Shown: positions 37,901 to 51,016 of the stretch, piece after piece
How positions within the stretch are numbered: the first letter of the stretch is position 1
How the letters are laid out: each line of letters starts with the position of its first letter
Assembly (NCBI RefSeq): GCF_001522545.3
Contig: NC_031768.1
Span: 113,055,641-113,119,640, forward strand
Reading direction: 5' to 3'
Source: Parus major
Taxonomy: Eukaryota; Chordata; Aves; Passeriformes; Paridae
DNA length: 64,000 nucleotides
Made by a program: the position numbers and the translations under genes
Notes under the pieces: model-generated
Seen by the model: the letters and a program-made list of their open reading frames with translations, nothing else
Databases searched by the model: none
What the model was told of the DNA's origin: nothing

Positions 37901-40900
37901 TGTGTGCTGTCTCAAAGCAGTGAAATCAATCAGTCAAAAGCAATCGGTCCAGTGGAAATTGCAAATGTGTGTGCGGAAATAAAAAGACATGAGGGGCTTT
38001 GACCGCTCCTGTGATTTTTTGAAGAGCTGCTAGATGCCCTTTGTTTGGGGTGGGCTGTTGAGTTATCACCCTGGCTCTGCTGGAACAGCCAGGAGACTTT
38101 CACGTGTGAATTAACGCGTCTCTGTGCGGGAAGCTGACACGCGGTATTTCCATTTCCCTCACAGCCATACGTGTAGGGGTGTATCTATCAGTACCAAATA
38201 AATGTATCCATGCCAGAGTGAGCTGCACTGTGAAATGCCTGCTTGCACGGAGCTGGACAAGGTCTCAGAGCCTGGCAGGATGGTGGTGTGATCCTGGCAG
38301 GATGTGCCCTGAGCTCTGTGCTCCTACCCCTGCCAGAAGGACAGGATGAACAACCTGTGTTTCCTAATGGAGTCAGTTCAAAGAGAGGTCTGTCCAGCTG
38401 GGGCCCCACCTCACCTGAGCTCCCTGATGGATAGGAGAGCTCAGATATGGTTTTCATGCAGCTGCTGCTTTGCTGTTTGTTCTGTTTTCTCTCTGTGAGG
38501 CAAAGCAGGGTGCGCTCTGCCCCGACACAGCCGACTGTGGGTCGTGTCTGATCCTCAGGGCACAGGAGTCCTTCTCTCCCTTCTCTACCCTCACATCCCT
38601 CTGCATGGATGGGGCCTTTATCCCTGTCCCTGATCTCTGCAAGGGACACCAGCCCACCAGGGGATGCAGCTGAACATCAGTGACTGCTCAACACTGCATC
38701 CCCCCTCACTCCTCGGCCTCAGCACTTCACCCTGAGCCTCCCCCAAAAGCAGCTTGGAGCCCCCCACACTTGCTTTTGGCAGTTTGAGGTTTCTTTTCTG
38801 TGGAGCTGGACTCACACCCCCAGTCTGAGCAGAGGTGTCTGAGGAGAGCTCCAATCCACATCCAGGAGGTGTCAGGCTCTTGTTTATGCATTGGTGGGAG
38901 TACGGTTTCACCTGTGGACACAAAAGCATCCAGCCCCCAGGGAAAAGCAGGGTTCAGGCTTACTGCTGGCCCCTCTTTCCTGCTCTGAGCTCAGGAGAAT
39001 CCACACAGCCCACAGAGCAGGTCTGGGTCTGCATCTTGCAGCTGACTGTGTTTATAACACACTTAGGAGTGACAAAACCCCGTTCCATGACTGTGAGCAT
39101 TGCAGGAACACCTTCCACTTTTCCTGGGTTCTGCTGGCTCTGTGTGTTGTGAAGCAGTTCTGTGACAGGAAATACAATTTATGGGCTGTAGGTTCACACA
39201 GTTCCATGACAGAAAATACAATTTATGGGCTGTAGGCTCATTGCCAGCGAGCCTTTGTAAATACATAAAGTCCACAGGCAGAATCTGCCCTGTGTGTAGT
39301 CTCTGGTAACACTGGGCACGTCTTGCCAGCAGCCCAGGGGGAATCAGGGGCAGCTCGTGGGGTCAGTGTGGTGGCTGTGGTGGCCAGGGAAAGGGATCTC
39401 AGCTCTCCTCATGGCAAGGTCTGCTCCCATTGAGAAGCTGGCTGTGCAGCCGAGTGTTTGAATGTGACTGTCACATCGCCCTGTCTTCCTGACAGGAGTA
39501 ACTTGGCTTGAAGGCATTTTCAAAGCAGTAACCACAGGATATTTTTAACTGCCTTGTGCTTGCAGGAAAAATAGAGTCACTTTTATTTAAATACAACGTG
39601 AAATTACTCAGCCCACATTGATAGGGCATGTCAAGTGGGATGTGTAATGCCAACATGTCCTACAAGCACCATGACATTCCTATATATAGTGGGCCATCCA
39701 TTTCATATGAAAATCCCTGTGCTGAGCATGAAGCAAACGACTTTTCCACACCTGATGCTTACTTAGAGGGGGAACACCACAACATCAGCTCTTAAAGTGG
39801 CTTCTGACCTTTTTCCTGCCACACCATGCTGTCCAAAATAATCTTTCACTTGCAGCAGTTGAACATCTCCTTGTCTTGAAGGTGACAACTTGCACAACAC
39901 AGAAATCCTTCCACAGGGAGGTTTTGGGAATGAAACCTCTGCCAGCATTAACAATTGGGCTGCCTCCAGCCAGGCCCTGATCATCTGAAAATATCAGAAC
40001 CCCCACCTTCATCTGTGATTAAAAGAACCCAAGCAATGAAATAAAACAAGTTGTTGGAATTGTCACCCTTCCTCTTCCAAGGCAAAACCTACCATTGTAA
40101 ATAACAGAACCCCACCCAGAGCAATCCTGCATGCCCCTGTCAAGTGCAGAATCAGCAAAAGGTATCATTATGCCTGTATTACACCTATGAAACCCAGGAA
40201 AAATGAGGAACTGAAGCAGAAATCACAGACAGGTTGGAGAAGTCAGCCAGAGGCACACAGAGACACAATGTACCACGGAGGGATTTTTCAGGCTTTGGTG
40301 ACAGGAGATATTTGGATTCAGGAGCATTTGCCAGGGGCCATCACTTGCTGGGAAGGCTGAGACTGAAACAATTCTCTTTCAGGGCAGCCTGTCATGTGTG
40401 TGGCTGTGCAAGGCCTCAAGTTACTGAGACAAATGTGGTTTATAATCCCTGTGATAGCTGAAATTGTATTTAACATCTAGCTTATTTTTTGTGTCTGTGT
40501 TATTGCTGTGAGCTCTTTTCTACTCAGGTGGATCTTGACCTGATCAGGAGTGCTTTTAGTGTGTGAGTTCCTGCTTTTAATAAAGGAATGATGGAGAAAA
40601 GACACGAGGAGATGGGGAGGAAGGATGTCTCAGCCTTTCACGTGCTGGGAAAGTTCATGTGGAGGAGCTGTGGGTGCTGAGCCTCTGACAAATGGGCTTT
40701 GACAAGAGTGAGTGACAAAAGCAAGAGCTGGAGCCTGAATTTGAAGGGCTCTCCTCTTTTTTTTCTGCCTTGCTTTTGGGAGGGCTGCTGTCAGACAGCT
40801 GTTGGATGCAAAGCAGACTGATCTATACCACGGGTTCTGTGGGGATCTGAGGGAGAGGAAGGAGGATCCAGCCACCCTCTGGCTGCCTGTCCTCAGCCCG

Positions 40901-41488
40901 CCACACGTGGGGCCATCTCCCACCTCAGAGGGGCCACCAGGAGAGCCAACAAACAGGGCCCCTGCCTGGTCTCCCCGTGGAATTTGAGGGGAAGTTCCCT
41001 CTGAGCATCTGTTAAACTAATTTAGACTTTTCCCCCTAACCCCGGTGCAAATGCTCCTTTTTGCAGGGCCTGCAGGAAATAGACATCACTTCTGGAGGAT
41101 TATCACACTGGCCAAAATTAACTCCCTGTTATCCTGCTCCTCTCCATCTGCTTGCTGCAGGGTGCAGGATCCACCTTGACCACAGCAGTACCTGGCATCA
41201 ATTCCCTGCTGATCCTTGAGGAAGTCTTCCAGGCATTCCAGCCACTATATAAAAGCAACAAGTTCTCCCTTACAGGGCTTAGCTGGGACAGGGGTGCATT
41301 GCCCATTCCTCTGAAATCCTGTTCTCTTTGTTTCCTTCCAAATACTGAAACAAACAATATTTGAATTTCAGGCTCTCTGTTTCCCACCCCTGGTGGGATC
41401 TTCCCAAAGGACAGTGCCAGGATTCCCAAACCTGATGATCCTGGGTAGCATCCAAAGGTCAGCCATCCATTGGTGCTGAGGTGAGGTT
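34961..41488. other. Non-coding with a short duplication
   Basis: No gene recognised. A 44-bp tandem pair at 39155-39242 is listed separately. Confidence 0.5.
39155..39242. repeat. 44-bp tandem duplication
   Basis: CAGTTCTGTGACAGGAAATA and CAGTTCCATGACAGAAAATA start at 39155 and 39199. Both continue CAATTTATGGGCTGTAGG; the copies differ at only a few positions. Confidence 0.88.
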
Positions 41489-41708
41489 AGGATCAGGATC
41501 AGGACCAGAACTAGGATCAGGATCAGGATCAGGATCAGGATCAGGATCAGGATCAGGACCAGGACCAGGACCAGGATCAGGATCAGGATCAGGACCAGGA
41601 TCAGGACGAGGATCAGGACGAGGATCAGGATCAGGATCAGGACCAGGATCAGGACCAGGATCAGGACGAGGATCAGGACGAGGATCAGGATCAGGATCAG
41701 GATCAGGA
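41489..41708. repeat. GGATCA hexamer array with GGACCA/GGACGA variants, left of gap
   Basis: Hexamers GGATCA, GGACCA and GGACGA occur in a fixed order, with 60-bp higher-order periodicity across 41590-41700. Both strands stay open (Gly-Ser or Pro-Asp dipeptides) only because the unit is a multiple of three. Confidence 0.96.
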
Positions 41709-41948
41709 NNNNNNNNNNNNNNNNNNNNNNNNNNNNNNNNNNNNNNNNNNNNNNNNNNNNNNNNNNNNNNNNNNNNNNNNNNNNNNNNNNNNNNNNNNNN
41801 NNNNNNNNNNNNNNNNNNNNNNNNNNNNNNNNNNNNNNNNNNNNNNNNNNNNNNNNNNNNNNNNNNNNNNNNNNNNNNNNNNNNNNNNNNNNNNNNNNNN
41901 NNNNNNNNNNNNNNNNNNNNNNNNNNNNNNNNNNNNNNNNNNNNNNNN
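41709..41948. other. Assembly gap (240 N)
   Basis: Run of N inside the GGATCA array. The 240 N equal four 60-bp units, which may be coincidence. Confidence 0.99.
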
Positions 41949-42043
41949 TCAGGACGAGGATCAGGATCAGGATCAGGACCAGGATCAGGACCAGGATCAG
42001 GACGAGAATCAGGATCAGGATCAGGACCAGGATCAGGATCAGG
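41949..42043. repeat. GGATCA hexamer array, right of gap
   Basis: Continuation of the same hexamer array with the same variants, ending at ATCAGGGTTTAG. Confidence 0.95.
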
Positions 42044-43396
42044 GTTTAGAGTGAGCCCAGGGCTGTTGGAGGGGGGCTTGGGAGGGACTGTCAGAGGGAA
42101 GAGTGGGCTGTGGAGAGAGCTTGGCTGTGAAATAGATTGATCTGGGATATATCCATGGGATCTCATTCGACAGCCTGCCCTCTACCAGGGCTGCAGCTGA
42201 AAGCCTCCTGCTGCTTCTGGGAAGGGGCCACCTCAGGAAAGCCTTGGCTGCAAGTCAAAGAGCTCAGGTCCTCCCCTTCAGGTGCTCCTTCAACACTGTC
42301 CAGACCCCCCATCACCCTCACCCCAGCTGCAAGCCTGGAGCAAATCTGAACCACTTTGTGTCTATTTTTTTTTATTATTTTTGGTCCCTATGAGAATAAC
42401 AGAAAATGGTCGTTTAAGGTTATTTTTTCTGTTTAACCTCCTCCTGGTGTCCCCAAGTGTGCTGCACAAAGCCCTTATCAGGATTGCAGGGCAGGTTTGA
42501 AGACAAGCATTGTTTCTCTCAGTCACGATTTGAGAGTGAAGTGGTGGGAGTTTCATTATCAAAGGCTGGCCCAGCTGCCAAGTTTGAAACAATTCTGAGA
42601 TCAGCTCATTCTGCCTCCCTCCTGCTGCTCCTTGTCCCTGCTTTGAAGTGACTTTTTGGAAGGAGTTAATCAAGTGCAGTTTCCAGCATCTCCTGCAAGC
42701 CAGGCTCAAGCACAACCCAAAGTCTAAGACTGTGAGGGCCACAAGGGGTTTTCCTTGGTTCACTTTACCCTGCTCCACTGCTCCTTCTTGCCCTGAGTGT
42801 GCATTTACCTAACACCTGAGTGTGCGTAATTTCACTTTTTTTTTTGCTTTATTTTGTTTTTCCCATGGTGAAAGAAACCAGCAGAGCACCTGTTAACATT
42901 AAATTCATGTTTACAACACGTTCTTCAGGGTAGGAGCTAACACAGATTTTTTTCTTAGCCAGTCAGTGGCAGCCCTACATCAATTAGGAGGATGTGGCAG
43001 CCCAGTAGGATCTATTTGACAGATGTGCCCTGAGGTTTTAAATTGTCTTGGTCTTTTACACAAATTGAACAAACCCCACAAAGCTGCTGTTTGCCTCCTG
43101 GGCTCCAGTTGTCCTCCTGCCCTGAGGTAAGTGAGGCTGAGGAAAACCTGCCAGCACTCTGGGAAGTAGAAAAAAAAGCAGAAGCAGAGTAATTCAAATG
43201 CTTAACAACTCCCGTGAATGCAATTTGCATTGTAGAAAGGCTAGGTAATTTCTCACAGTGACAGTCAGATAGAGATGAGATGCTTCCCCATTTTACACAT
43301 CAAAAAAAGGAAATCAAGGTTGTAAAAGCCCTGTGTTCCTGCCTAGTCTCAGTGTTCCTCTGAGACAGGGGGAGCTGCTGGGTTTGTGTCTTTGGA
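42044..43396. other. Non-coding, nothing recognised
   Basis: Unique sequence with T-rich runs near 42363-42380 and 42834-42860. No gene was seen. Confidence 0.5.
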
Positions 43397-44026
43397 NNNN
43401 NNNNNNNNNNNNNNNNNNNNNNNNNNNNNNNNNNNNNNNNNNNNNNNNNNNNNNNNNNNNNNNNNNNNNNNNNNNNNNNNNNNNNNNNNNNNNNNNNNNN
43501 NNNNNNNNNNNNNNNNNNNNNNNNNNNNNNNNNNNNNNNNNNNNNNNNNNNNNNNNNNNNNNNNNNNNNNNNNNNNNNNNNNNNNNNNNNNNNNNNNNNN
43601 NNNNNNNNNNNNNNNNNNNNNNNNNNNNNNNNNNNNNNNNNNNNNNNNNNNNNNNNNNNNNNNNNNNNNNNNNNNNNNNNNNNNNNNNNNNNNNNNNNNN
43701 NNNNNNNNNNNNNNNNNNNNNNNNNNNNNNNNNNNNNNNNNNNNNNNNNNNNNNNNNNNNNNNNNNNNNNNNNNNNNNNNNNNNNNNNNNNNNNNNNNNN
43801 NNNNNNNNNNNNNNNNNNNNNNNNNNNNNNNNNNNNNNNNNNNNNNNNNNNNNNNNNNNNNNNNNNNNNNNNNNNNNNNNNNNNNNNNNNNNNNNNNNNN
43901 NNNNNNNNNNNNNNNNNNNNNNNNNNNNNNNNNNNNNNNNNNNNNNNNNNNNNNNNNNNNNNNNNNNNNNNNNNNNNNNNNNNNNNNNNNNNNNNNNNNN
44001 NNNNNNNNNNNNNNNNNNNNNNNNNN
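43397..44026. other. Assembly gap (630 N)
   Basis: Run of N. Unlike the other long gaps, neither flank shows a simple repeat, so its content cannot be guessed. Confidence 0.99.
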
Positions 44027-47000
44027 TGTTCCCACCCTGCTCCCCTTGCCAGACTGCAGCAGCTCATCAAGGAGAGCGGGCTGCTCCTCGTCATGGTGGG
44101 AATGCTGCTCTCCCAGCAGAAATCAAGCGGATATTCTCCTGCAAGTGCCAGAATTCAGGCTTGCCTGTGCTTCCCTCACGATCTCCAACAAAAAACGATG
44201 CCTGACTCATGCCTGCACTGATTCACCCCTGAGAACTCCCAGTGCTGGCAAGAGCCATGCAGACAGTCAGGGAGAGACGTTTTTTGTGGGGTTTAGGAGA
44301 GTTTGCATCTCTCCTCACTTGGCCTTTTGGCTTCTCATGGGCTGTGCTGGGGGTGAGCGTCTGAAGGGGGGAAACCTCAAAACCCTTCACCCCAAAGTCA
44401 CAGCAAGGCTGTCCCTGAGGAGCCCCTTGGATTTGCCCTGGTCAGAGCACCTGGGAGAAATGGTTGCTGTCTTCCTGCTCATGCAGCCCCGAAACATCTG
44501 AGCTTGGTCCATGCAGCTGCTCTGCCCTCCAAAACCCCTGCTAAGCCACGCTCGAGGGCCAGGTCATCTCAACATCGTATCAACAGGACAAGAATGACAA
44601 ACAAGACAGGAGCACATCCCCTCAAGAGAGAGGGATGTGGGGGTGATGGATGAGGGGAAGGGAAAGGATTGATTGCAAAGTAAGGGTTTATGGCGATCCC
44701 CAGCCTAATAAAACTCAAATAGGGCAATTTCTTATTCTGAAATCCGTCAGTGACCTTTGGCAAATCAATTCATCTCTGTCTGTGCCTCTAGTAAATGGGA
44801 ATAATATAGCCTTGCTGTCTGGAAAACCCTTGGTAATTCTCAGATGAAAGATGTTTTATTGGTACCAGTATCATCCTTCACTGTCATTAGCATGATAACA
44901 GATCCATCACCTAGCAACAGAGCAGCAACTCCTGCTCTGCTTGTCCACGGATTTCTCTTGGATTTTGGCTCTCCAGCAACCTGCTTTTCATTGCAAGAGG
45001 TTTTACAGCCTGTGACTGTTCTTCCCGTGATGTTGACTGCTGCAGACAAGCACATCTTCCATGCCCCAAGTCCTCCTGCCCCCTTTCACTGCCCCCTTTT
45101 GCCTCTCACCATCACAGCAAACAAAATTTGCTTCTCGTAGCTAAAGCATCCCAACAGAAGTTTTGAACTTCAAAATATACATATAAACTCCGTGCAACCC
45201 TAGAAATACAACTATTTATCAGATGTGCACAGATCACAGGGGGAAAAGTAGCAATCAGGAAACTTGATTCAAAAAATGGCAAAAATTGTGGCAAAAGCCA
45301 CAATTTTCCCTGACATTCCAGGCCTCACTATTAAGGACAAAGTTGCACATACATGATTGTCACCAACCAGTGCAGATCAGGAGTCCTGCCAAGTCCTGTG
45401 GTGCCTTTAGACACGTGGCAGGAGCAGTGCTCCCACCCTCACGTGGTGCACAGACCAACCTAAACCACTAAAACCAGCATCAGCAACTACTTGGAGAGGG
45501 GATCAAAGGGAAAGATAAGGATTGTGAAAGCATTGTCCTGTCTTACCCCAGACAAGCCATCCCTAATACATATTTTTTTGTCTAAGCCCTCTGCTCAAGC
45601 ACGGCTGCTTTGGGAAGGCCCCTTGCTGGAAGAAATTTGGGGAAGTTGTGCACAAGGATTTTTAGATATTAAGGAGCAATAAGATTCATGTCTATTAAAA
45701 TACATGAATTCATGACTGCAACCCTAGGTTTACATGACTAGTTATTTAAAAATACTGTACAGTCAGGAGCTGCTTCAATTTCCAAAGGCACAGCAGCCAC
45801 TCCAAGGCATCAATTACTTTTTCTTTCAAAGATGAAAACACCCCCACAGCCATCTCATGTTTCCAGGTCAGTACCTGGGCCTGAGCAGGGCTGTCACCAT
45901 GGTGCTGCCTGGGACACGAGGCAGAGTGTGACACTGTGACACGGGTAATTGCCAGCAGTTTGCCTTTCTTGTCCCTCATCACCCCAGCACAAAGCACAAA
46001 CCACAATGGGTGTCAGAAATTGACTTTCAAGGTTTTATTTAGCATGCCTGAAAGGATTTGAGGATGGTAAGTGTAAAAGGCCTGTAAGAATTGTTTCTGA
46101 GACGTCAGGATCCCTTTGAACGGGTGGGGAAGAGGAAGAGTCTGATCTTCCCTAATTGCTGTGTAATCCCATCCTCAGCCTGGGAGGCACAGGTAAATAA
46201 TCAGGTTCCCAGCCTGGCAGCGACTCGGGATTTGGTGTCTTCATTCAAAGGGGATTGCAGGTAACTGAATAAATAATGGTACTGTCCACGCAAGCCGCTC
46301 TCTTGGCAACCACAATTCAAGCAGGGGAAAATATTCTGAGAAAAGGGTGGGCTGGGAAGGGAAGGAATTGCTTGAATTGCTTGAAGGAACAGCATTAGGC
46401 TCTCCCAGCAAAGACAGAAATGTGGAAGGTGTTTCTTCCCTGTAACGTTTGGGCATCCCTAAATCAGTCTCACAGGATGCTGGCCCAGGTATCCCACAGC
46501 ACAGGTTGTGAGGGGGCTCAGGTGGATGCCACATCCCTGTTTCCTGGAAGGATTGCTCAGCACAGGCATCAGGAAACACCATGAGGGTTTTCATCCTCAT
46601 CACTGATGCTCTTGGATCAGGTGTGGCAGGCAGGGAAATCTCATCTTCCATGAAATCACTTGTCTGGGTGACAGGGGGAATTCTCCATCCCCAGCCCCGT
46701 GCAGACACCTGAACACCTTGCAGGGAGCAGGAGAGGCTCAGGGAGGCTCTGCTCTGCCAGATGTGTCTTTGCCTGGCTCATTCCTGTCCCTATTCCCCCT
46801 GGCAAGTCACGCTGCCCTGTCTGCAGGGATGTAATTATTCACTATGGAGACTGCTGCAGCCCCCCCAGCCACGCTCAGGGCTCAGCTGAGCACTCAGCAA
46901 CAGGTGCTGGGCAGCTTTTTGGAAGGAGCTTTTCTCCACACTGGGTGTCTGAAGGCAAAGAGAGGTTCTTCTGTCCCTGCTAACAGTGGGTGTGCAGGTG

Positions 47001-50000
47001 GAACTTCCTGAGGCAGGAAAGTCCTTGTGACATTGACCCTGTCACTGGTGGAGTCAAGGGTTGTTTGTTGGAGGAATGGTTGGATTTGGACTCTTGAAGG
47101 GTCTCCCCTCCTTCATGCTAATGAAGGGTTTTAACCTCATGGAAAATCCTGCACTGTGTGTGAAGCCTTGGCTCAGAGGGTCCATCAAAGGCAGGGAAAT
47201 CAGGGGGAATCACAGGTCTGCAGTCCTGCAGGTCAGGTCCCCACATCAGGGCTCCCAGCCTGGCCCAGAGGCTCCCAGCAGCCCAGACTATGGCCCCAGC
47301 ACATCCTCCCCTCCCCTGAAGTGAAATGTGGCATCTGAACCCAGGAAAAACCCAGGCTGGGGATGGGGAAGGCAGCATTTTGCTGACACTAGAGACACAG
47401 TGTGTGTTTTATGTGCTCTAGTGCCAGCTCCAGGCCGTCTGCCCGCCCAGCTCCTCACTCAGGATGGAGCACAAGCGTCCCTCACGGCTATGGGCAGCAG
47501 GGTCAGAGATCAGCTGCCACAAACATGACTTGGAGCTGGGACTGAGGCACCAGGAAGGGACTCCGTGCCTTGGACATGAGACCTTTCCTGGTGCCTCAGC
47601 ACTGGCAAACTCTGGGACTGCCTTCAGCTGCAGCTTAGCTCTTCCCCTTGGAGAGCAGACCTGAGTCAGTCGTCTCTTCCACATGGAAAAGAGAGCACAG
47701 CTCTGGGAAAAAGAAAACCCAGGACATCCATGGGGTTTGCCAGTTCAGAGCCTGGGAAAAAAGCCTGCTCTGAAGCACTGGCAGCTCCCCATCTGGACCC
47801 ACTGCCCCATCCCCATCCCTCAGCACGGCTGTGGGACACGGGATGTGGAGAAGGGGAATGACAGCTGTGGCTAACAACTGCAGGGATTTGTACATCCAAC
47901 ACCTGTGCATTCAGCAGCCCTGGAGGGGCTGGACCTGACAGGCACCCTGGGGAACAGCAGCAATGCTCAAGTGCACCCAGAGGCACCCCAGGACAGCCAG
48001 GTGAGCGTTCCCTGCCCAGGAGCTGCCAGGGCAAAGCCACCAGTGCAGCTCCATGGGAAACTCCCAGCACAGCTGAAGGTTCACATCCCTACCCAGCCAC
48101 CAGGAAAGGACAGAGGGGTCACAGCCAGCTGCATCCATGGATGAAATATTGAACAGGAGCATTGCAAGAGGGGCCCCTGGGGTGTGGAGAGACATTGTCC
48201 TTGCAAGGCACCAGGCAATCTGCTCTGCCCTGGGGCTCTGCTGTGACATTCCTGCAGATGTACAGGAAAAGCAGCTGACACAGACCCCGAGTCATTGCCC
48301 ACCCCCCCCATCTCCCAGTAATTTCTTGATAGAACAGACACACTGAAACACTTGTCCACGGTGCACTTTTGGCTACGAGCTGCACTGAATATGCCCCAAG
48401 GGAAAGCTCTCCTGCTTGCAGAGAGCCCTTAGGGACAACACCTGTGTATCTGTGATTTTAAGCAGCTCTGGGTCAGGCTTGGCCCCTCTCCTGACAGCCC
48501 TGCCTGGCAGGGAGCCTCCCTGGCAGCTCCCCTTCCATCCTTCAGATGTTGCACCAGCCCTGAAACTGCAGTGGAGCTGCTCCAGCCGAAGTGAACATCA
48601 CACAGCAAGTGCTGTAGGCATGCTGGCTCAGCAGAGAAACCCCAAACACAGCTGCTGGAAGGGTGAGGTGTGCTCTCAAAAGCATCATTCCACTTATTTA
48701 GGAAAGGGGAAGGTTAGCACAGAACCACTTCCAGTTTGGGGAAATTATGCATTCCCATTTCACCTACACCTGTGTTCTCAGACACTTTGTTTTCCCCAGC
48801 CTTTATATTCTGAGGCACTTTCCCTCTGCACCAACATCCAGGTCTTGTCATCCAGGACTGCACACCCAGACATCCAGCCCAGCTGTCACTTCCAACAGAG
48901 CCTTGAGGCTCCAGAAATGTTAAAGAGCAGATTCAGACCTCTCAGATTCGCCTGGGAGCGTTTCAGGCCAGGAGAGCTGGTGACCTGTGACAATTTTGTC
49001 ACCACGCACTGACAGAGCAAGGCCCCGTCCCTGGCACCTGCAGTGACACCCTTGCACAAGCCTGTTGTGTCCTCCTTCTCCCACGCAGGAGAAACTGAGA
49101 GAATCTCCTGTCTCTGGGGCCAGGAATGTGAGAGGTTGAGCAGATTTTGCTGTGAAGCTTGAGGCAGACCCATTGCGGATCAGTTCTTTCACCACTGAAA
49201 TTTCCCTTCGTGCTTAAGCAAAGAAAAACTTGGATTTCTGTTTATGAGCTGTCAGAAAAGGTCATGCCTGGGAGCACCTGTCACAGAGCCCATTCTAGCA
49301 TCCCTCAGCCTCCTGAAAAATGTCTCAGCCCTCCTGGCTGCTTCCTACCGAAGGGAGCCTGAAATCAGAAATTTTCCAGATTTTATGGGGATTGGTGACC
49401 AGGTAGAGGAACCTCCAGTCAGCTCATTGGGATGCACAGGAAACATGGTTCTGAGTCCACACACAAGCAAATTGTCTGGGAGCAGGCAGAGATGGGAGAG
49501 AAAAGCCTCATTTCATCTAACAGCCATCTGGAAAGAAATGGTGACCTTTCTTCATTCTGGATTCTGTCCTTTCTGCTTGTAAGAGACACGAGGAATTGGG
49601 TTTTTTCCCCTTGTATAGGTAGAAGAGTGTTCTTGTTAAAAATATTAATAAATATAATAAAATTCTCTTAATTTTAAAACAAGCTTAGCTCCTCACCCTT
49701 ACTCAATAACCATCTTGTTTCTTCTCTCCTGGCATCAGCAGGGAGACAGCAGAGATGCTCCTGCAAACTCCAAACCCACTCTAGCCTCTCTCTTTGTCTT
49801 TCTGATTGCCTGTGCCTCAGTAACACAAAACATCCCATTTCAGGCTTCCCTGGAGAGCAAACATGGGAAAATTCCGTGGTGCTCCAAGGGAGCCATGTGG
49901 AGGGAGGATACACCAGGGAAAACTGACCATTTGTGGCCACAGAGGATCAAAAAATCAGGGAAGGGACAGGCAAAATCCAAAGTCCTGCACACAGCAGTAG

Positions 50001-50599
50001 TGCCCCTGAATTTTCTGCTCATTTCTGGGCAAGCACGGCCGGTGTGAGCTTGGGGTGCTACAAGCAGTGAAGTTTTTCAGTATTTAGCAGCCCATTTACA
50101 GGAGAAGTACAAAGACCAACACCTTCAGGAACAGCTGCTGCTTTCTGCTCTTTCTCGCTGAATAAATCCAACAGCTGTTTTTCCAGGCAGAAGAGCCTGA
50201 ATAAAACCACTTTTACAAGTCTGGATCCTGAAGTGCTGCCCAGAGATCAGCCAGTTTGCAAATCCCTCCCGTGAGTGTTTCACAGCTGCTCCATGGACTC
50301 CTCTGGGCTCTGCATGTGAGCAGCAGCTCAGAAAGGCCCCACAGAGGTGTTTCCATCTTGTACCAAAGCTCAGAACTGCTCTGTTCACAACACCCAGCCT
50401 GAAGTGTAAGGTGTATTTTCAGCTGTCAAACACATTCATGACAGGTTTGGTGCCAAGACTGAGGCAAACACCAGAAAAAAGAGCTCAAGCTTCCACTAGA
50501 CCAGGTTGTTCCAAGCCCCATCCTACCTGGCCTCGTAGTTTTTGTCCTGAGATTATCTTTGCTGTACACAGTGACCTGGCAAACAAAGTCAGCAGTCTG
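44027..50599. other. Non-coding downstream flank of HUNK
   Basis: No gene recognised. An 11-bp perfect hairpin lies at 45282-45307 (stem AAAATTGTGGC, loop AAAA). The 198-codon open frame at 48416-49012 has no recognisable domain. Confidence 0.5.
50488..50533 (-). mobile_element. CR1 LINE remnant, minus orientation
   Basis: CTTCCACTAGACCAGGTTGTTCCAAGCCCCATCC followed by TACCTGGCCT on the plus strand is the reverse complement of the CR1 3' segment that reads GGGGCTTGGAGCAACCTGGTCTAGTGGAAG in avian consensus copies, from memory. Only about 46 bp remain. Confidence 0.75.
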
Positions 50600-50627
50600 T
50601 GGCAATCTTGTTCAAAAAGTACATGTG

Positions 50628-50633
50628 TTTAAT
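50628..50633 (-). terminator. Candidate HUNK poly(A) signal, most distal
   Basis: ATTAAA on the minus strand at the end of an AT-rich stretch (50640-50830), followed by a T-rich segment. It would give a 3'UTR of about 2.4 kb. A CR1 remnant begins about 100 bp further on, which also suggests the transcribed unit ends near here. Confidence 0.3.
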
Positions 50634-50934
50634 AATGATACCAAATACAGCTTTTCCCCCCTGGAATTTCCACTATGATATTCAGTAGGTCCCTCCTGTG
50701 GTCACTGCAGCTGGACTGTACATAGCTACTGACTATGCTGAATAATACATGGTTATGTTTTAGCGGTGTAGTACTCATATATTCTCTATAAATATAATAA
50801 AAGATTTAACATTTGTTTTCATTCTGATTCTCACACATATTTCCTGTGCTTCCACAAAAAAAAAAACAAAACCCCAAAACCAAAACCCAACCAAAACACG
50901 CCTCTTTCCTGCCTCCCCCAACCTTTTATTGGGT

Positions 50935-50940
50935 TCCAAA
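50935..50940 (-). terminator. Candidate HUNK poly(A) signal, distal
   Basis: AATAAA on the minus strand inside an AC-rich plus-strand stretch (GT-rich on the minus strand just downstream, about 50850-50930). The signal plus GU-rich downstream element is a plausible cleavage context, about 2.1 kb after the stop. Confidence 0.35.
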
Positions 50941-51016
50941 TAAACCTGAGTTTGTAATTCAAGTCAGCATCTGCCATCTGTTCGGGTATGTGAGTCTGGT
51001 ACACACAAAGGAGGGG

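Noticed and set aside
41481..42166. Long open frames on both strands (Gly-Ser and Pro-Asp repeats)
   Set aside because: They are translations of a hexamer repeat and of N; an in-frame repeat unit leaves every strand open without coding.
48416..49012. 198-codon open frame on the plus strand
   Set aside because: Random-looking composition with no family match that I can see.
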